Shown piece by piece: positions 20,830 to 32,374 of a DNA stretch of 32,374 nucleotides (its first letter is position 1; the number at the start of each line of letters is the position of its first letter). The stretch comes from Astrothelium macrocarpum (lineage: Eukaryota > Ascomycota > Dothideomycetes > Trypetheliales > Trypetheliaceae), in NCBI GenBank assembly GCA_021030915.1, contig JAGEMR010000216.1, positions 1-32,374 of the forward strand, given 5' to 3'. Below the pieces are notes generated by a model. It was not told the DNA's origin, ran no database searches, and saw only the letters and a list, made by a program, of their open reading frames with translations. Made by a program: the position numbers and the translations under genes.

Positions 20830-21290
20830 GATTGGAGCAAAAACAAGAGGATTGATACACAGGATTACATGAACGAGGTAGAACGGTGGGTATGAGAAAA
20901 TAAGTGAAAAGAGGTGTGGGTTATCGAATTGTGGGAGGCGAAATCTCCACATCGTCTGACCGCCTCGATTTGCCAAGAGTATCACGTGATTTACAGCCTC
21001 ATCCAATGACGTCTTTTCATCTTCGGCTTCTGAGTAATGAGGTAGTCATTTTAACGAAGAATCAATAGACGCTGCTCGAACTCATGAATCACAATTGTTA
21101 AAATGTTGTATTCAATGCTATGCTTTGCATATCTACCGCCAATACAATGCTCCAAACTGCAAAATCGCCATGCAAATAAAGCAAATGCATGTAGAAAATG
21201 CGCTCAACACATATACCTGCTGCACGAGATAAGCAATCTACAATCCTATATACTTCAGTGTAGAATCTATGATGAGTTCATGGTAAGGAA
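20830..21290. other. RRN3 promoter and CAF120 3' region
   Basis: 461 bases between two minus-strand genes. It must hold the RRN3 upstream region and the CAF120 terminator. No tRNA, conserved motif or extra coding exon is evident. Confidence 0.5.
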
Positions 21291-24200
21291 TCAACGTCTC
21301 CCGCCTTGCTGTTGCTGCTGAAAGTATCCATACCCATACTGTCCAGGCCCTGGCGTTGTCGATCCAGGAGTTTGTGGCTGCCCGGGCCAAGCACCTGGCA
21401 TTTGCTGCTGTGGCGTTCCCGCCACCTGACCTCCATACCAAGAGCCCCTCTGCATATTCAACATCTGCTGCTGCTGCTGCATCTGTTGCATCTGCTGTAC
21501 CTGCTGCATCTGCGATGCTTGGGCCACTTGGGCTTGCTGCCACTGCGTTTGCATGGCTTGCTGTCGCAGCCTTTCTTGTTCTGCCAATTGCTGCTGTTCC
21601 ATCAACATCCTCTCCTGCTCTGCCCGTCGCTGCTGTTCCATCCAGATCCTCTGCTGTTCGACTTGACGCTGATGTTCCTGGATCCGCTGCTGCTCAATTG
21701 CCTGTTGTCGCTGGATTTGCTGCTGTCGGCGCTCTTCACGCTGTTGGTTGACAAGATTGGCTTGTACAGCGTTTTGAATGGCTGCACTGCTCATGCCGGC
21801 TTTTGCTCGCTGCCTGTCTTGTTCGCGTTGTGCGATTGCGCCAACAAGGCCACTGCCTTCGTTTGATGTGGAGCGGCTGGTGTTTTGTGCGAGATTGATC
21901 AAAGGCGAGCCTGAAGCACGCGCGACATATTCTTGCTCTCTTGCGGACAGATATGCTGCAGGCTCACTTTCGTTTCGGTTCAACAGCATGCCTGAACCGC
22001 GTGAACTGGGTCGCTGAAGGAGTTCTCGGGAGCCAGGTCGATTCAACATATCTTGCCTTGAGGTTGGTCGTGATGTATTGAGTTCATTCCTCGATGGCGG
22101 GCGTGCGACTAGATCAGTGCGACTTGGACTACGATTCTGAGTCCAATCTCCGGATGCATTGCGACTTCCAGGCGTTGTTGGAGAGTGACTACCTTGTCGT
22201 TGGTGATGAGAGTAGATCGGGACTGCAGCCATTGAAGCACGATGCTGTACCCATTGCTCTGGCGTAAGTGATTGACGCTTGGCTTGACTATCCTCGGCAG
22301 GTATCTGTGCTGGCTGCCAGAGCACGCTATTTCTATTAGGCGAGTCGGTACGATCAATTGGCGAACGAGATCCCGATCGAATGTTTGGTGATGGAGTGGT
22401 TCGACCGCTAAAATAAGATCGCCTTTTTTCGTCTTGTGGCGTGTCACGAAGTGGTAAGGTGGCTGAGGTTAGGCGTTCTGTCGATTTGTTCCGTGCATGG
22501 TCACTCGGGCTGATGGTTCCACTAGTCCCCGGACGATCATCAGGCCGGAGTGCGTATGTAGGTCCAAAATCAATGTTTGGTAAGTCTGTGGTTGGTATGA
22601 CTTCTTGACTAGGTGGATGTCTCGTAGTTCCGATATTTATACTGGGCTGACCAGCTTCAACACGACCAACGGTCTTCATTACACCCATCCGAGGTTTATC
22701 AACCGATCTTTGCGGTGGTCGATCTTCCTCTACAGTACTGGCATAGTCTGTCGAGGTAGAGTTATCAGAATAAATACTAGCACTGCTCACTGTGTGCTTG
22801 GTACCATGACGCTGAATTGTAGAATCTATTTCGTGCCCGATTACCGCGTCTAGCGCGGTCTCGTCAATAACATGATTCCGTAAACTTCCAAGGCTTGAAG
22901 TCATCGACTCAGATCGAGCGGTATCATCCTGAGTCGTGTTTGGTTGTAAAGTATTGCCTTGTCTAGAAAGGTTTTCCTTCGAACTCGCTGGGCTGCTGCC
23001 AACGGGCTTGCGGGAAATGCTGTGCTTGGGCATTAAAAAATTCTGACCCCCTTGGTCAGCCATTGCTGTTGTATTACTGAAAATATTTGGGGGTGCCGTA
23101 CGCTGTTCTTGTTGCGTCGGAACTGACTGACCATGCATAGGCACTGGTGGACCAGCTGCATTAGCGACGGGTCCATTGGGAAACTGATTATCATCCGTAT
23201 AGGGAGAAGCAGGGATAGTCGGAAGGTTTTGAGTGCCACCAAAGCCACCTTGGTTCCGACTTTGCATTATTTTCGGATGATTCAATCCGTCTGCTGGCAC
23301 ACCAATAGGATTCATATAATCCCTTTGCAAAATGCCAGCCTGAACTTGAGGTTGACGTAGGCCAGTCGATCTGTTTTCCTCGCTGGATCTGCTTCTTGTG
23401 TTTGAACCTGCAATGGCCGTGGCTTGTTGGTTTGCGTCTCGTATCTGAGCGAGAGTGGCCTCGTCAATATCGGAGGGCATACGCTGTAAATCGGTGGGAG
23501 GATATAATTTTGTTTGAGGTCTGCCTCGTGCATTGTGCGCCATGGCTGGAGGAACAGCAACAGGACCAGGAGGAGGAGAAGTCTGTTGCAGATGCATAGC
23601 CTCCATATCGGAGGCAAGTTGTTGCTGACTCAAGGGCTGTTCCCGCTCCGGACTGTCTCGGTTGTGCGGCATGCCATTCAAGCCTACTGCAACCATTGCA
23701 GCTCCATCAAGAGCGACATCGGCAGCCATGCCATGAGCAGGTGGTGCAGGTGGGAGATCTCTAACAGTCTCCTCATGAGAAAGACGAGATGGGGTCTCCG
23801 ATTGGTATTTACGATAGCCCTGGGCTTCGGATATCGATCGTTGATGACTTGGAGGTGCAAACCCAGGACCTGGTGGTGCTGAATCAACTCGCTGGGGAGC
23901 AGTAATGGGGGACTCAGCCCCACCCAGACGAGTTGGAGAGCCACGTCGAGGCGAGGACGGTGTTGATGATGTTTCATCGAACCGGACACCGCCGTTTCGA
24001 GTAGGAGTCATGTTTCCTGCTCTGCTTTCGGTTGCCCGTCGACCACCGGCTCTGGTAGCTGTGCGACTGCCGGCCATGTAACCGTCTGTCATGCGATGAG
24101 ATGTAAGACTCTTCATCTGCTTTCTCCATTCTCTCTCGCTCCAATTTCCGCTGCCCTTTTCGTGTATCAGGCCAGCAACGTCCAGTATATCCAGATATCC

Positions 24201-25593
24201 GTAGCGTTTTGATGCTGGTAGAGCAAACATCAGACTCCGAGTATCACGGACATCAGCGACAAGACGAGTCGGGCGCCCATAAAGACCAAAGGTATCAAAG
24301 ACAGGAAACAACCATCGCAACATAATTTCAAAACCACTAACAGCAGGATGGACCTCTGGCATCACGAAGATGGAGCCTTCGATAGTGGTTTCTGGAGGCT
24401 GGTGAGATGTGATTAATCCTTCAAGTTTGATCAAGGTGGATTGCTCGATCAATGGCTTTGACTGAGGGTAGATGGAGTAGCAGGAGAAAGCATCCGTAAC
24501 TGTCGCGATGGGCTGGGTTTTTTTGGTTATTTTTTTCGTATCATAGAATTTTACGTCGCCTTTTAGTGTTGGAGTTGTGCGATCGTAGATCGGACGTTTC
24601 TTCAAGCTCTTCTGTAATTTTTGGTATTCCTTTTCATTTGGTGGTGAGATGACACACCAACAGCGTCTCCAAGGAGTACCAGCTCCAAACCTTACACGAA
24701 CCCAGTCTTCAGTTATGAATCTTGACCGTTCCATGATCTGACGTATATTGTTCAACATCTTTCCCTTTCCTGCGATCAAAGACCCAGTGTAGGCTTCTTG
24801 TAGGGTAGCATGTTCATACATGGCCAACCGTATACCAGCAGTCCATTGTGTGAGGGAGCTAAGAGAGTTGAAATGAAGCAAATAACGGTTATTTGCAGCC
24901 GTCGATATGCTAAGCACATTTTGTAATGATCCTCCAGTCTGACCATTCATGGGCAATGATTCAATCTAGTGCATTGTATCAGACTCTCGTATTGGGAAAT
25001 AACAACATCTGATAATGCAATAACGAACCATCTTGATCGAGGCATCGCTCAAATTGATAAACATTGGTATCACCTCGCTGTCTTCACCAGCAGCGTCCAG
25101 CGCCGCAGCGTCCCATAATGAAAGGACCGTTCCCACCAGTTGGGCAAAGCATTCGGTCCATGTTCGATCTGGACTTGGTCTTCCTCCTATCCTAAACGTC
25201 AGTGGTTTCTCCCTCAAGTAGCAACTCTCCAGACGGCTCACGTGAATCAAGATCGTGTAGCTTTAAAAAGTATCCTTCTTGATATAGTTTGTTGGCATGA
25301 CTGTTCAGGAACGTGAAAATGGGTTGTAGCTCAGCTGGTGTATCCTGGTCTACACCCATGATCGGAGGTTGGTAAGTCATTAGCATCGAAACCGGTCTTG
25401 ACGATGGGCGAGGAACTTCGGAACGAGCGCGCGGTCGTGGAGTAGGTGAAGATGATGACAAGTCGTGAAGGTTGGCAGAGGAAGTGGAAGGAGTGATGTT
25501 TACGAGTTCCTTCTTCTCATGCTGCGCCGTTGTAGGAGACGAAGGCAAAGAGTTGTTAGGTGACCTGGGCGTTCCTCCGCCCCATTGGCTCAT
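21291..25593 (-). CDS. CAF120: PH-domain protein Caf120/Skg3-like, CCR4-NOT associated
   Basis: Caf120 is a CCR4-NOT-associated factor in yeast (mRNA decay and transcription); its paralogue Skg3 is linked to the bud neck. Exons are 25593-25242, 25186-25029 and 24965-21291 (1394 residues). Introns at 25187-25241 (donor GTGAGC, CTGAC branch) and 24966-25028 (donor GTTCGT) restore one continuous frame. The start MSQWGGGTPRSP opens a Ser/Pro-rich N-terminus. Then come GYFLKLHDLDS-RGRPSPDRTWTECF, QLVGTVLSLWDAAALDA and YLLHFNSLSSLTQWTAGIRL, the first PH domain (about residues 105-222). A second PH-like block (about 255-425) contains WVRVRFGAGTPWRRCWCVI and LRWLFPVFDTFGLYGRPTRL. A long disordered Ser/Pro-rich middle follows, then a Gln/Glu/Arg-rich probable coiled coil and CAG-type glutamine tract near the C-terminus (about 1225-1340). 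The conserved N-terminal half makes the family call firm; the exact paralogue is less sure. Confidence 0.88.
21430..21760 (-). repeat. Glutamine-codon (CAG/CAA) tract within CAF120
   Basis: The plus strand is rich in CTG, TTG and TGC words; read on the minus strand they encode QQQ, MQQ and RQQ runs. The cleanest stretch (about 21462-21510) encodes QMQQVQQMQQMQQQQQM. Such tracts vary in length between strains. Confidence 0.8.
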
Positions 25594-27710
25594 GAACGAG
25601 AGGACTGTCAGAAGCAAGGAGGTCAGCTCTTCAGCTCCTTCGGCCCTTGCAACACCACCAAAATATAAAAACCTCGCAATCACTTACCCCGGGGCCGTGG
25701 CATTTTATCCAAGCCTCACACGTGATCCAATCTGAAGGGTTGCAGAGGAGAAACTGCCTAGGCAGAGATTGGATGCTACTCTGCAGCAATGCAACCAACT
25801 GCAGCTGGACTTATCGATGTCGTAGGACCGAATCACGAGACCGAAGGGTCGTCGCAGTACCTCGGGCGGATGTTTTCTGGGGATTCGAAAGGACAAGAAT
25901 CAAATGCACGATCGCCACAGGCATGAAGAGACTTGAGCAGGAGGTCGAACTCCAGATTGGCACTGTTTTGAGGTCGTTTGATGGCGTGGACCTGGACCGA
26001 ATTCCGGTAATGACGAAGCCCCCTGGTTTGCCGCTTTTTCGATCGCCCAAAAGATCCACCCGTTAACCGCCCGAAGAACCTGGCTGCGACAGCTTGGATC
26101 CGGCTTCCGATGGCTATGACTCAAAAGTTTCAAGTTGGCAGAGTGTCCAGAGTGACCAGAGTGACTGGAATTTTGTTAGCATGCTCGGGCACCTGAGCTT
26201 GATTTTGCTCTGCAGCTTCGCATTGAGCTCGTCTCAGATAATCCCATCCGTCAGCGGCTGCTCGCGGTTACAAACCCGAACAGGCTGACGACACAAATGG
26301 TCACTAAGGCGAGTATGCCGCGAATCCGGCGCGCGGTCAGATTCTAGTGGCTACGAAGCCATCCAATATTGGTGCTGGTGTCAAATGGACAATGCACCTC
26401 GTCAAATAGTCAAGCTCACCACAGCGACCGGGGAAGAGACGACCGCGACTGGCTAGAAGGACAATTTTCTGAATAAACCCTAGCCCCGATTCAGAGTCGG
26501 ATATGACAGCAGCTATTTTTACATAATTGCTCAAGTCATTCTCGTACACCTGTTTCTCTTCTGGTCAAATGCCCGCCTATGGTTCTTACAACACGCGCCT
26601 CTCCTCAGCTTCGACTTACACGGCGTACATGCTCAAAGACAGTCTCGAATAGTGATGATGCGTTGGCAACTCTAATGACGCGATTCAGACGCGATTTGAA
26701 TGCAATCCAAAGTCCAAACGCCACTGGCTGCTGAGGTATAGTGGAGTCCCAGCAACACAGTATGCAGATAATAGTCACATTTTCTTCATCAAGGGATCTT
26801 CAGCCATGCTCCGATTGTCTGTTTATGATTTTCGGGAACGCGTGCCCAATAAGTCAATCCAAGGTACAGCTGGAGGAGCAATTAGAAAAGTCATTAGCCA
26901 CGGAAGGTTAAGTTAGCGAAGGAGGCCCTTGGCAGCAATTTACACCAGGATTGTTGATAGTGTATTTCATAAGTGGCTTGGTCGTTCGAATTGCTCAGTT
27001 GAATCTTAACGTGTTCGGGCTTGCCGAATCTGTGGACAGCACGTTGAGGCGCGCGGACATTTCTTCATGCAAGCCCTAATGGCTTGGTTTCGGTCATCGT
27101 TCTTCGGAAGTACTCCGTATTTTGGAGCGAGTGGTTCGGATGCTTCGGCACAGGGATACTTGCGTTTCTCTCTACAGGATAGCCGCGCTGCAGGACGCTC
27201 CCACATGCAGCCTCATTTTCCTTTTACGCCAAGAACTTGAATTTAGCCAGCACTGCGAATGTCTGCCTTGTCACCCTCCCGCGCTCTCTCGCCCAGAAGA
27301 AGAGGCAGTAGGGCAACAGGCACAACCTTATTTTTCAGGGTGCACCACTCGTTTGTGCAGAGGCCGTGTGGATGTGCGCTAGCACCTTCCAGGTAAGGCT
27401 GGCAGGGAACCTTGTGCCGGAGCTTGGGCCACCGAAAATGCCGACCCTCTTCGACGTCAACCACCCCCCCAACACACGCTCTTTACGCGTCGGGCTAGGA
27501 GCTCACCTCTGGATGTCTGCGCGTGGCAAGACGTCACTTTTCGACGTGATTTGTGATTTCAGACATCATCTCAACGCCGAGGTTCAGCAGTTGCACGATT
27601 CAACTCGTACCCTTCTATTTACTGTTCAAGCGCGCTCTCTGTTGGTCTCCTGAAATAAAATTCATTTGTTGTTAGAGACACTCTTCTGAACCAGTGTGCA
27701 AAACGACGAA
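25594..27710. other. Intergenic region between divergent CAF120 and BAH-PHD genes
   Basis: 2.1 kb with ordinary composition, likely carrying both promoters. Open frames up to 139 codons occur on both strands (for example plus 25647-26066) but overlap each other and show no recognisable domain. A short tandem 9-base motif of GAGTGNCCA type, three copies, is at about 26142-26168. No RNA gene or mobile-element end was found. Confidence 0.55.
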
Positions 27711-29302
27711 ATGGCTGTCAAGCGCAAGAGATCTACGAGTCTCACGAACGAGGCCACTACTGAAAGTCCCAGTAAAGTCAACGGAGCATCGCGCTCCTCC
27801 AAGCGAAAGTCGAGGTCATCGCTCACAGCACCCCAAACTGACTGGATAAATTTCAAAATAAGATATCATCAGGGCCGCAAAAGCAAAAAGGGACAGGCAA
27901 AGTCTACGTCTAGCAACGAGATCTTATCTCAGCCTCATCCTTATGTCGAAGGCGAAGAACAGGTCTACGAAATCTTGCCACCGACATGGATTGACTTGAT
28001 GCGCTTCAAAAAGTTTCGTCGTACGTGAAAGCACTTGAAAGATCAATACTGCCTACGTCTAACTCTATGGTCTAGTCATGGAAGAAACCAGCGACCCAAT
28101 GCGTGTCGGAGATGTTGTGCTTGTGAACAACGACAAAGGTGCAGAAACCGATGGCAGTGTCGATATTTTCAGCCAGTGGAAGGCGCACGTTTTGGAAATC
28201 AGGGCTCAAGATCCACAACATGTCTATCTACGTGTATTGTGGGTTTATGACCCCGAAGAGCTGCCTGGAGGACGAAGGTCATATCATGGCGAATACGAAC
28301 TTGTACCATCCAACGACATGGCTATCATAGATGCTATGACGATTAATGGCTTGGTTTCGCTCAAGAAATGGAATGAGTGTGACGACGATGATGATCCTGA
28401 TACAGGAACAGACGAAGCGCCCGGCTTTTTTTGGAGGCAGACCTATGATGTGAACAAACGCCAACTTTCAGTAAGTCCTGTGCAGACAACTTCTGCTGTT
28501 CTACATTCTGATTCACGTGACTGTCATACAGCAACTCCGAAAGCACTGCATCTGCAACTCACCAGCCAACCCAGACAACCTACTCGTTCAATGCACTAAT
28601 AAAGCCACTTGCGGCCGTTGGCTCCACGGTGACTGTATCAAAAATGAAGCCATCAAAAAAGCGATTGCGAAAGCTCAATCAAACACAGATCCCGGATCCT
28701 CGCCATCAACAAAGAAGGGGCTGGCCAGTGAGACGCCGAAGAAGTCGGTAACGACTCCTAACAAGGGAAAGAAAAGATCGGCTATGCCCAGCGAGCAAGC
28801 TGACCAAGCGTTTACAGCGGAAGTCATAGCAACAGCAGGCAAGAAAGGTCACCGGCTGAAAATGCAGGATCTGCGAGATGGAGGCAAAGGTGAAGAGTGG
28901 GAAGAACGCATCTACTGTCTATCTTGTAACTCTTTGCTCGTTGATGAGGGAGAAACTCAGCCTGAGAATGCTGATGGCGTCAAGGTCGATGGAGCCCCAC
29001 ATGATGAGACAGCGAGTGCGGATGAGATTACGGTTCAAGGTGGGGATGTCAAACCTGTTGATGTCGCTCCTTTGACCCCGAATTCGAAGAACTCGTCCAT
29101 CAAAGAAAATGAGGCTTCGGTGAAGAAAGAGGATGACGAAGTAAAAGAGACGACCATGAATGGAGGAGCTGCGAGTACGTCTGCGTAGATGAGCTTTTTT
29201 TTCCGAGTAAGGTTTCTCTCTAATTTCTTTCCTTCAGATGCCTCCAGTCCGTCGAAAGGTCTCATTGGTTCGATCACTTCCATTTTCGGTAACGCGGCTT
29301 GA
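27711..29302 (+). CDS. BAH-PHD domain chromatin reader
   Basis: A nuclear protein predicted to bind modified histone tails. Proposed exons are 27711-28020, 28076-28470, 28532-29174 and 29238-29302 (470 residues, one frame). Introns: GTACGT with CTAAC branch, GTAAGT, and a last one GTACGT...TTTCCTTCAG. The N-terminus is basic and Ser-rich (MAVKRKRS), suiting nuclear entry. The BAH domain (about residues 70-210) shows YEILPPTWIDLMRF, RVGDVVLVNND, HVYLRVLWVYDPEELPGG and YHGEYELVPSNDM. The PHD finger follows with HCICNSP, CTNKATCGRWLHGDCI and, after a long Lys/Ser-rich insertion, IYCLSCNSLL, completing the Cys/His ligands. The tail is acidic. If the last intron is retained, translation stops at TAG 29186-29188; splicing adds SPSKGLIGSITSIFGNAA. 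In Neurospora a BAH-PHD protein (EPR-1) reads H3K27 methylation; whether this is its orthologue cannot be judged here. Confidence 0.85.
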
Positions 29303-30228
29303 GGGATAATGGAATTACAATGACGCTCTGCTGATACGGGTCTCCTTTGGTGGACGGATAAGCTTCTATATATCTACGTTCGCTTCTTGTGCACAAATCG
29401 CTCTATACCAAACTGTCCTTTCCTCTCGAAGAGAATGTTATTGAGATTTGGTGAAAAGTGGGTATGGCTATTTAAGTTTCGGGAGGGTACTTGGTTTCTC
29501 AGTCTGTGCTTATGCTTTAGCCTTGATATCTCTTCGGGTTCTTTTACTTTCATGTACCAATATACGTTGTGCTTGTGTGGATATTCTGAAAGTACGTACA
29601 GCACCTTTTAAGTAGTTAAAAATATGCTAAATGTCTAGATTGAAGAGATTTTTGGATACTGAAATTTACTGCAAGAAATACGTCGACATATATATTTAAG
29701 AGACCTTCAACTAGCATACCTACAACACTTCCTAGGATTCCTGTACGTGAGGAGTGACATGACATATTGGCAAATCCTGAGTTGCCTTTTCGCTGCTAAT
29801 TCTCTACGGATGTAGAGAGTTCAGGTTGGATCTTTCAAACAACCATTAGGATATCTCCTCTTCTTTTTGCATCGGTTCTCTACGGAGCGACTGATGGGAT
29901 GTGACCTCGATATACTGACGCTTCAAAAACCAAGGGTTTATCAGGCGCGACCAAGCTTCATATCGAACGAATGTGATGTTCTATTGTTGTATGAATACGA
30001 GAATGAGAGATTTCCAATTTCGAGGAGGGGAAAGGCCTGGAAATACTTGACCTCTTATTGACTGTTACATGTAAGTGCACTAACGATTAATATGCTATCA
30101 GACTTAACCCCATAAGGCTATGTGCTAGGGAATCCGGCGCCCGCTACTTTAGCTCGCCCGAACTGTCAAAACCAGGGACAAAAGCAACAGCGCTTGAATT
30201 TAACATATCTATTAGAAGGCCAACTCAG
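29303..30228. other. Intergenic region between convergent genes
   Basis: About 0.9 kb, moderately AT-rich, between the ends of the BAH-PHD gene and the unknown minus-strand gene. Frames of 60-76 codons on both strands overlap and are not convincing. No repeats longer than about 12 bases or RNA genes were seen. Confidence 0.55.
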
Positions 30229-31748
30229 CTAGTACTTGTACCTGGCTCTCTCCGCATCCCAATTCACTTCACCAGTGACCTTGTCTATATTGTCTTCTCG
30301 TGGTTTTAACGAACGCAGTATATCTGTCACCAACTTTGTCCAGCCATCATCATCCTCAATTGCAAACTCTTTGCCGCGAAAATGGTGAATCTCATCGCTG
30401 AGTATACCGTACAGATCGCTACCTGTGCGGTATATTTGTCCTTTTTGTCCACTCCTGTTAATCGTTTTTGCTCCGGTTTTTGAGTCTGCTATTCCACGCA
30501 TTGGGTTGCGAGCATCAAGGATACTCTTAAGCGGGTGATCCAATTCCCAGCTTGTACGCTTCAAAGATTGGTCACATTCATCCTTGAGAGCCTGCTCCCA
30601 GAACTTTATCCATCTAGGGCCACAATTGGTGTCTGACCAAGGCGTACCCGGCCGGTGTGGAGGCGTTAGATTCTCGAGATGATAGCGGAATTCGAGAGCG
30701 GTGATATAGTGTCGGAGCTCTTTAGCTTCACGCTCTTTCTTCCTGTATTGGTCCTGCAGCTTCGCAAAGTATCCTATGGTTACCGAATGGAAAAGGCGAA
30801 GTTCAGCGATGTTCTCCTCAGGTTCGTTATGGACTTTGGCGCAACCGACCTCGTGAACGAAGGAGCTGACTTTAGCCTTGTATTCATCCCAAACGGGACA
30901 TTTCACTACATTGATCCGATAATTCAAGACCCAGATGAACATGTAGAGCTGAGATGGCATCTGAGATGGCATCTGATCTTCCTCTTGATGTGTGAAGTAC
31001 CACCGAAATCTCCAATCAAACAGGGAATGTGGATCGAGCTTGAAGTTGCATATGAACTCAAAGATCCAGCGTTGAAATGAGTATCTGTAGCGAGACGAGT
31101 TTAGCCGCCTATTTTCTTAAGTAGTGTTCACTGGGTTTCTCACCTCCGGCTCGTAACTCTGTGTACTGATCTTGGTCGGTTCTTAAGCACCGCTTGTATT
31201 CTGGTTTTTGTGACAGCTTGCGTTTCGTTTGCATCCAGCATGTTGTTGATCAAACCTATTAATGGGGTGTATGTCCATCGCTCCAAACCGCGGTTTTCCT
31301 GTTCAGGAGTCCTAGATGCCTCATCTTGCCTCATTGAATCCCGAATCATTAGGAGTAGCAGCGTGAAAAACGGCTCGTCTGCGTCAATCAGGCGTCCTAT
31401 CATACTCTCGATACGAGTCAAATCTGTAAATGAAGATAAGACTTCAAGACATTTTGGACCATTATCAAGAAAGACGCTTTTCGACCTTTCCCAGTCAGAT
31501 CGTGAACCTGGCTCGAACGCGGCAAGCCATGGATTTGCTTGTTTGAGATCGGACAGCGCCGTGCCATTAAAATGTTTTGCCAATGTAGGCAAAAGCAACG
31601 CAAGGGAATTGCAAGCTTCCATATGAAGTTTATAATTAGAATGATGTGTTAGAGGAACATTTTCAGCAAAGAGCTGCTCTTGCTCTTCATCCCAGAAGTC
31701 TAAAAGGCCATCCCGAGAACTCGGGACCTGCCAATACGGTGCATCCAT
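30229..31748 (-). CDS. Hypothetical protein, two exons, function unknown
   Basis: Not recognised. Exons 31748-31144 and 31084-30229 join through a 59-base intron (donor GTGAGA, branch-like GCTAAAC, acceptor CAG) to give 486 residues in one frame from ATG 31748 (MDAPYWQVPSSRDG). No signal peptide or membrane segment is visible. The first half is mostly predicted helical (HMEACNSLALLLPTLAKHF; MIGRLIDADEPFFTLLLLMI). The middle has an aromatic-rich block spanning the splice (RRYSFQRWIFEFICNF, FDWRFRWYFTHQEED). Then comes a 12-base tandem duplication encoding MPSQMPSQ (about 30953-30976), a Lys/Glu-rich stretch (YRKKEREAKELRHYITALEF) and a Trp-containing C-terminus (DDGWTKLVTDILRSLK). Intact splicing over 1.5 kb argues for a real gene, probably lineage-restricted. 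An additional 5' exon cannot be excluded. Confidence 0.65.
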
Positions 31749-32374
31749 AATAATATTAGCTTCTGTTCCTTTAATATCTCAAACGTAGATTCAAACGGTA
31801 AAAGTGATATAGCGTTAGATATATCTATGAGAGAGAAAGAGCAGTGCGAGAGCTTAAAAGCAGAGAGAGAGAGAGAGTAGTACGAGGATATAGAAGTAAA
31901 GAGAGACAATAAAAGTAAAGTAAGTCTGAAACCAGCTTTCTTGTTTCTATTTATAAGCACATAGCCTCCAGCCACGGCGGCTACCTAGCCACGGCGGTTA
32001 CCGTAAGGTTACAATATAGATTGCTCCAATAAACTGTAGTAGTTCTAATAATCGAGATGTACACAGCCTACAGTGTAAAAAATCAGCTACACCATCCAGT
32101 CTTAGGACCCGCCGATTGATTTTCTTTACGTCTGTGGTGTTTCTACCACAGCCTATTCCTCATGCCCGTTACTTGTAAAACTGCTGTTTCAGCCTCGCTC
32201 AAAATTTGAGATCAGGCAAACGGTGGCGGTTTGTATCACCTACCAAAAATGCGACAGGGGTGCTCCACAGCGGTTCCCGAATTAGCACGATGTAAAGATA
32301 AGGCGGCGTACCTAGTAACGAACCACCCCCCCTAACGGGCCACCACCCACCAACTCATCTCATTTAAATTTCAG
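31749..32374. other. Upstream region with simple repeats, no gene seen
   Basis: Contains a GA-rich microsatellite (about 31827-31878, longest uninterrupted GA run about 16 bases) and a 17-bp tandem pair AGCCACGGCGG-TACC (31970-31986 and 31987-32003). Near the end are C-rich words (AACCACCCCCCCTAACGGG, about 32320-32339). It should contain the promoter of the unknown minus-strand gene. The C-rich end could belong to a repeat lying outside the window; this is not provable here. Confidence 0.5.

Noticed and set aside
20830..21006. Upstream 59-residue extension of RRN3
   Set aside because: The hydrophobic sequence is unlike an Rrn3 N-terminus. The ATG at 20829 starts a plausible Ser/Pro-rich nuclear protein.
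21306..21866. Leu/His-rich plus-strand frame opposite CAF120
   Set aside because: A shadow of the glutamine-codon tract.
25647..26066. 139-codon plus frame between CAF120 and the BAH-PHD gene
   Set aside because: It overlaps several competing frames, has no domain, and no intron-linked extension was seen.

Overview
The window looks like a stretch of a filamentous ascomycete (Pezizomycotina) nuclear genome. Genes carry short introns (47-131 bp) with GTRNGY-type donors and CTRAY-like branch sites just before the acceptor. Two housekeeping proteins are recognisable (Rrn3 and Caf120), there is a HET-domain gene, and GC-balanced gene blocks alternate with extremely AT-rich blocks in which transposons carry RIP-like C-to-T and G-to-A decay. 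The species cannot be named from the sequence.

Layout from left to right. 1-127 is a 34-bp minisatellite; about 128-480 is a small AT-rich block. 531-2103 is a five-exon MFS multidrug-type transporter lacking its N-terminus at the AT-block edge. 2104-4120 shows no convincing gene. 4121-5151 is a two-exon 2-oxoglutarate/Fe(II) dioxygenase whose usual C-terminal tail continues in frame behind a TAG (to 5298). About 5400-16640 is one AT-rich isochore built of nested elements. It holds a complete 5.34-kb Ty1/copia retrotransposon (6713-12054, 234-bp LTRs, 5-bp duplication ATTTT), a 1.87-kb Fot1/pogo-type DNA transposon (13268-15140, perfect 51-bp inverted repeats, TA duplication, dead transposase) and an undecayed 371-bp solo LTR (15309-15679, also flanked by ATTTT). 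On the far edge lies the 5' part of a HET-domain gene (16650-17156, minus strand), cut off at the isochore boundary.

From about 18.5 kb the window returns to ordinary gene space. RRN3 (18556-20829, minus) encodes the RNA polymerase I initiation factor. CAF120 (21291-25593, minus, three exons) encodes a PH-domain CCR4-NOT-associated protein. After a 2.1-kb intergenic region comes a four-exon BAH-PHD chromatin-reader gene (27711-29302, plus), then an unrecognised two-exon gene (30229-31748, minus). The last 600 bases hold only simple repeats and a 17-bp tandem pair.

The genes do not form one pathway. The left side (truncated transporter, interrupted dioxygenase) and the HET fragment are accessory genes decaying at the margins of a transposon island. 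The right side is core machinery. The most informative material is in the repeats. The two copia LTRs differ only by transitions (41 of 234 by hand count) with opposite polarity in their two halves, and the cytosines that survive in the AT-rich blocks sit almost only after T or in ACG. That is not a simple CpA-only RIP pattern.
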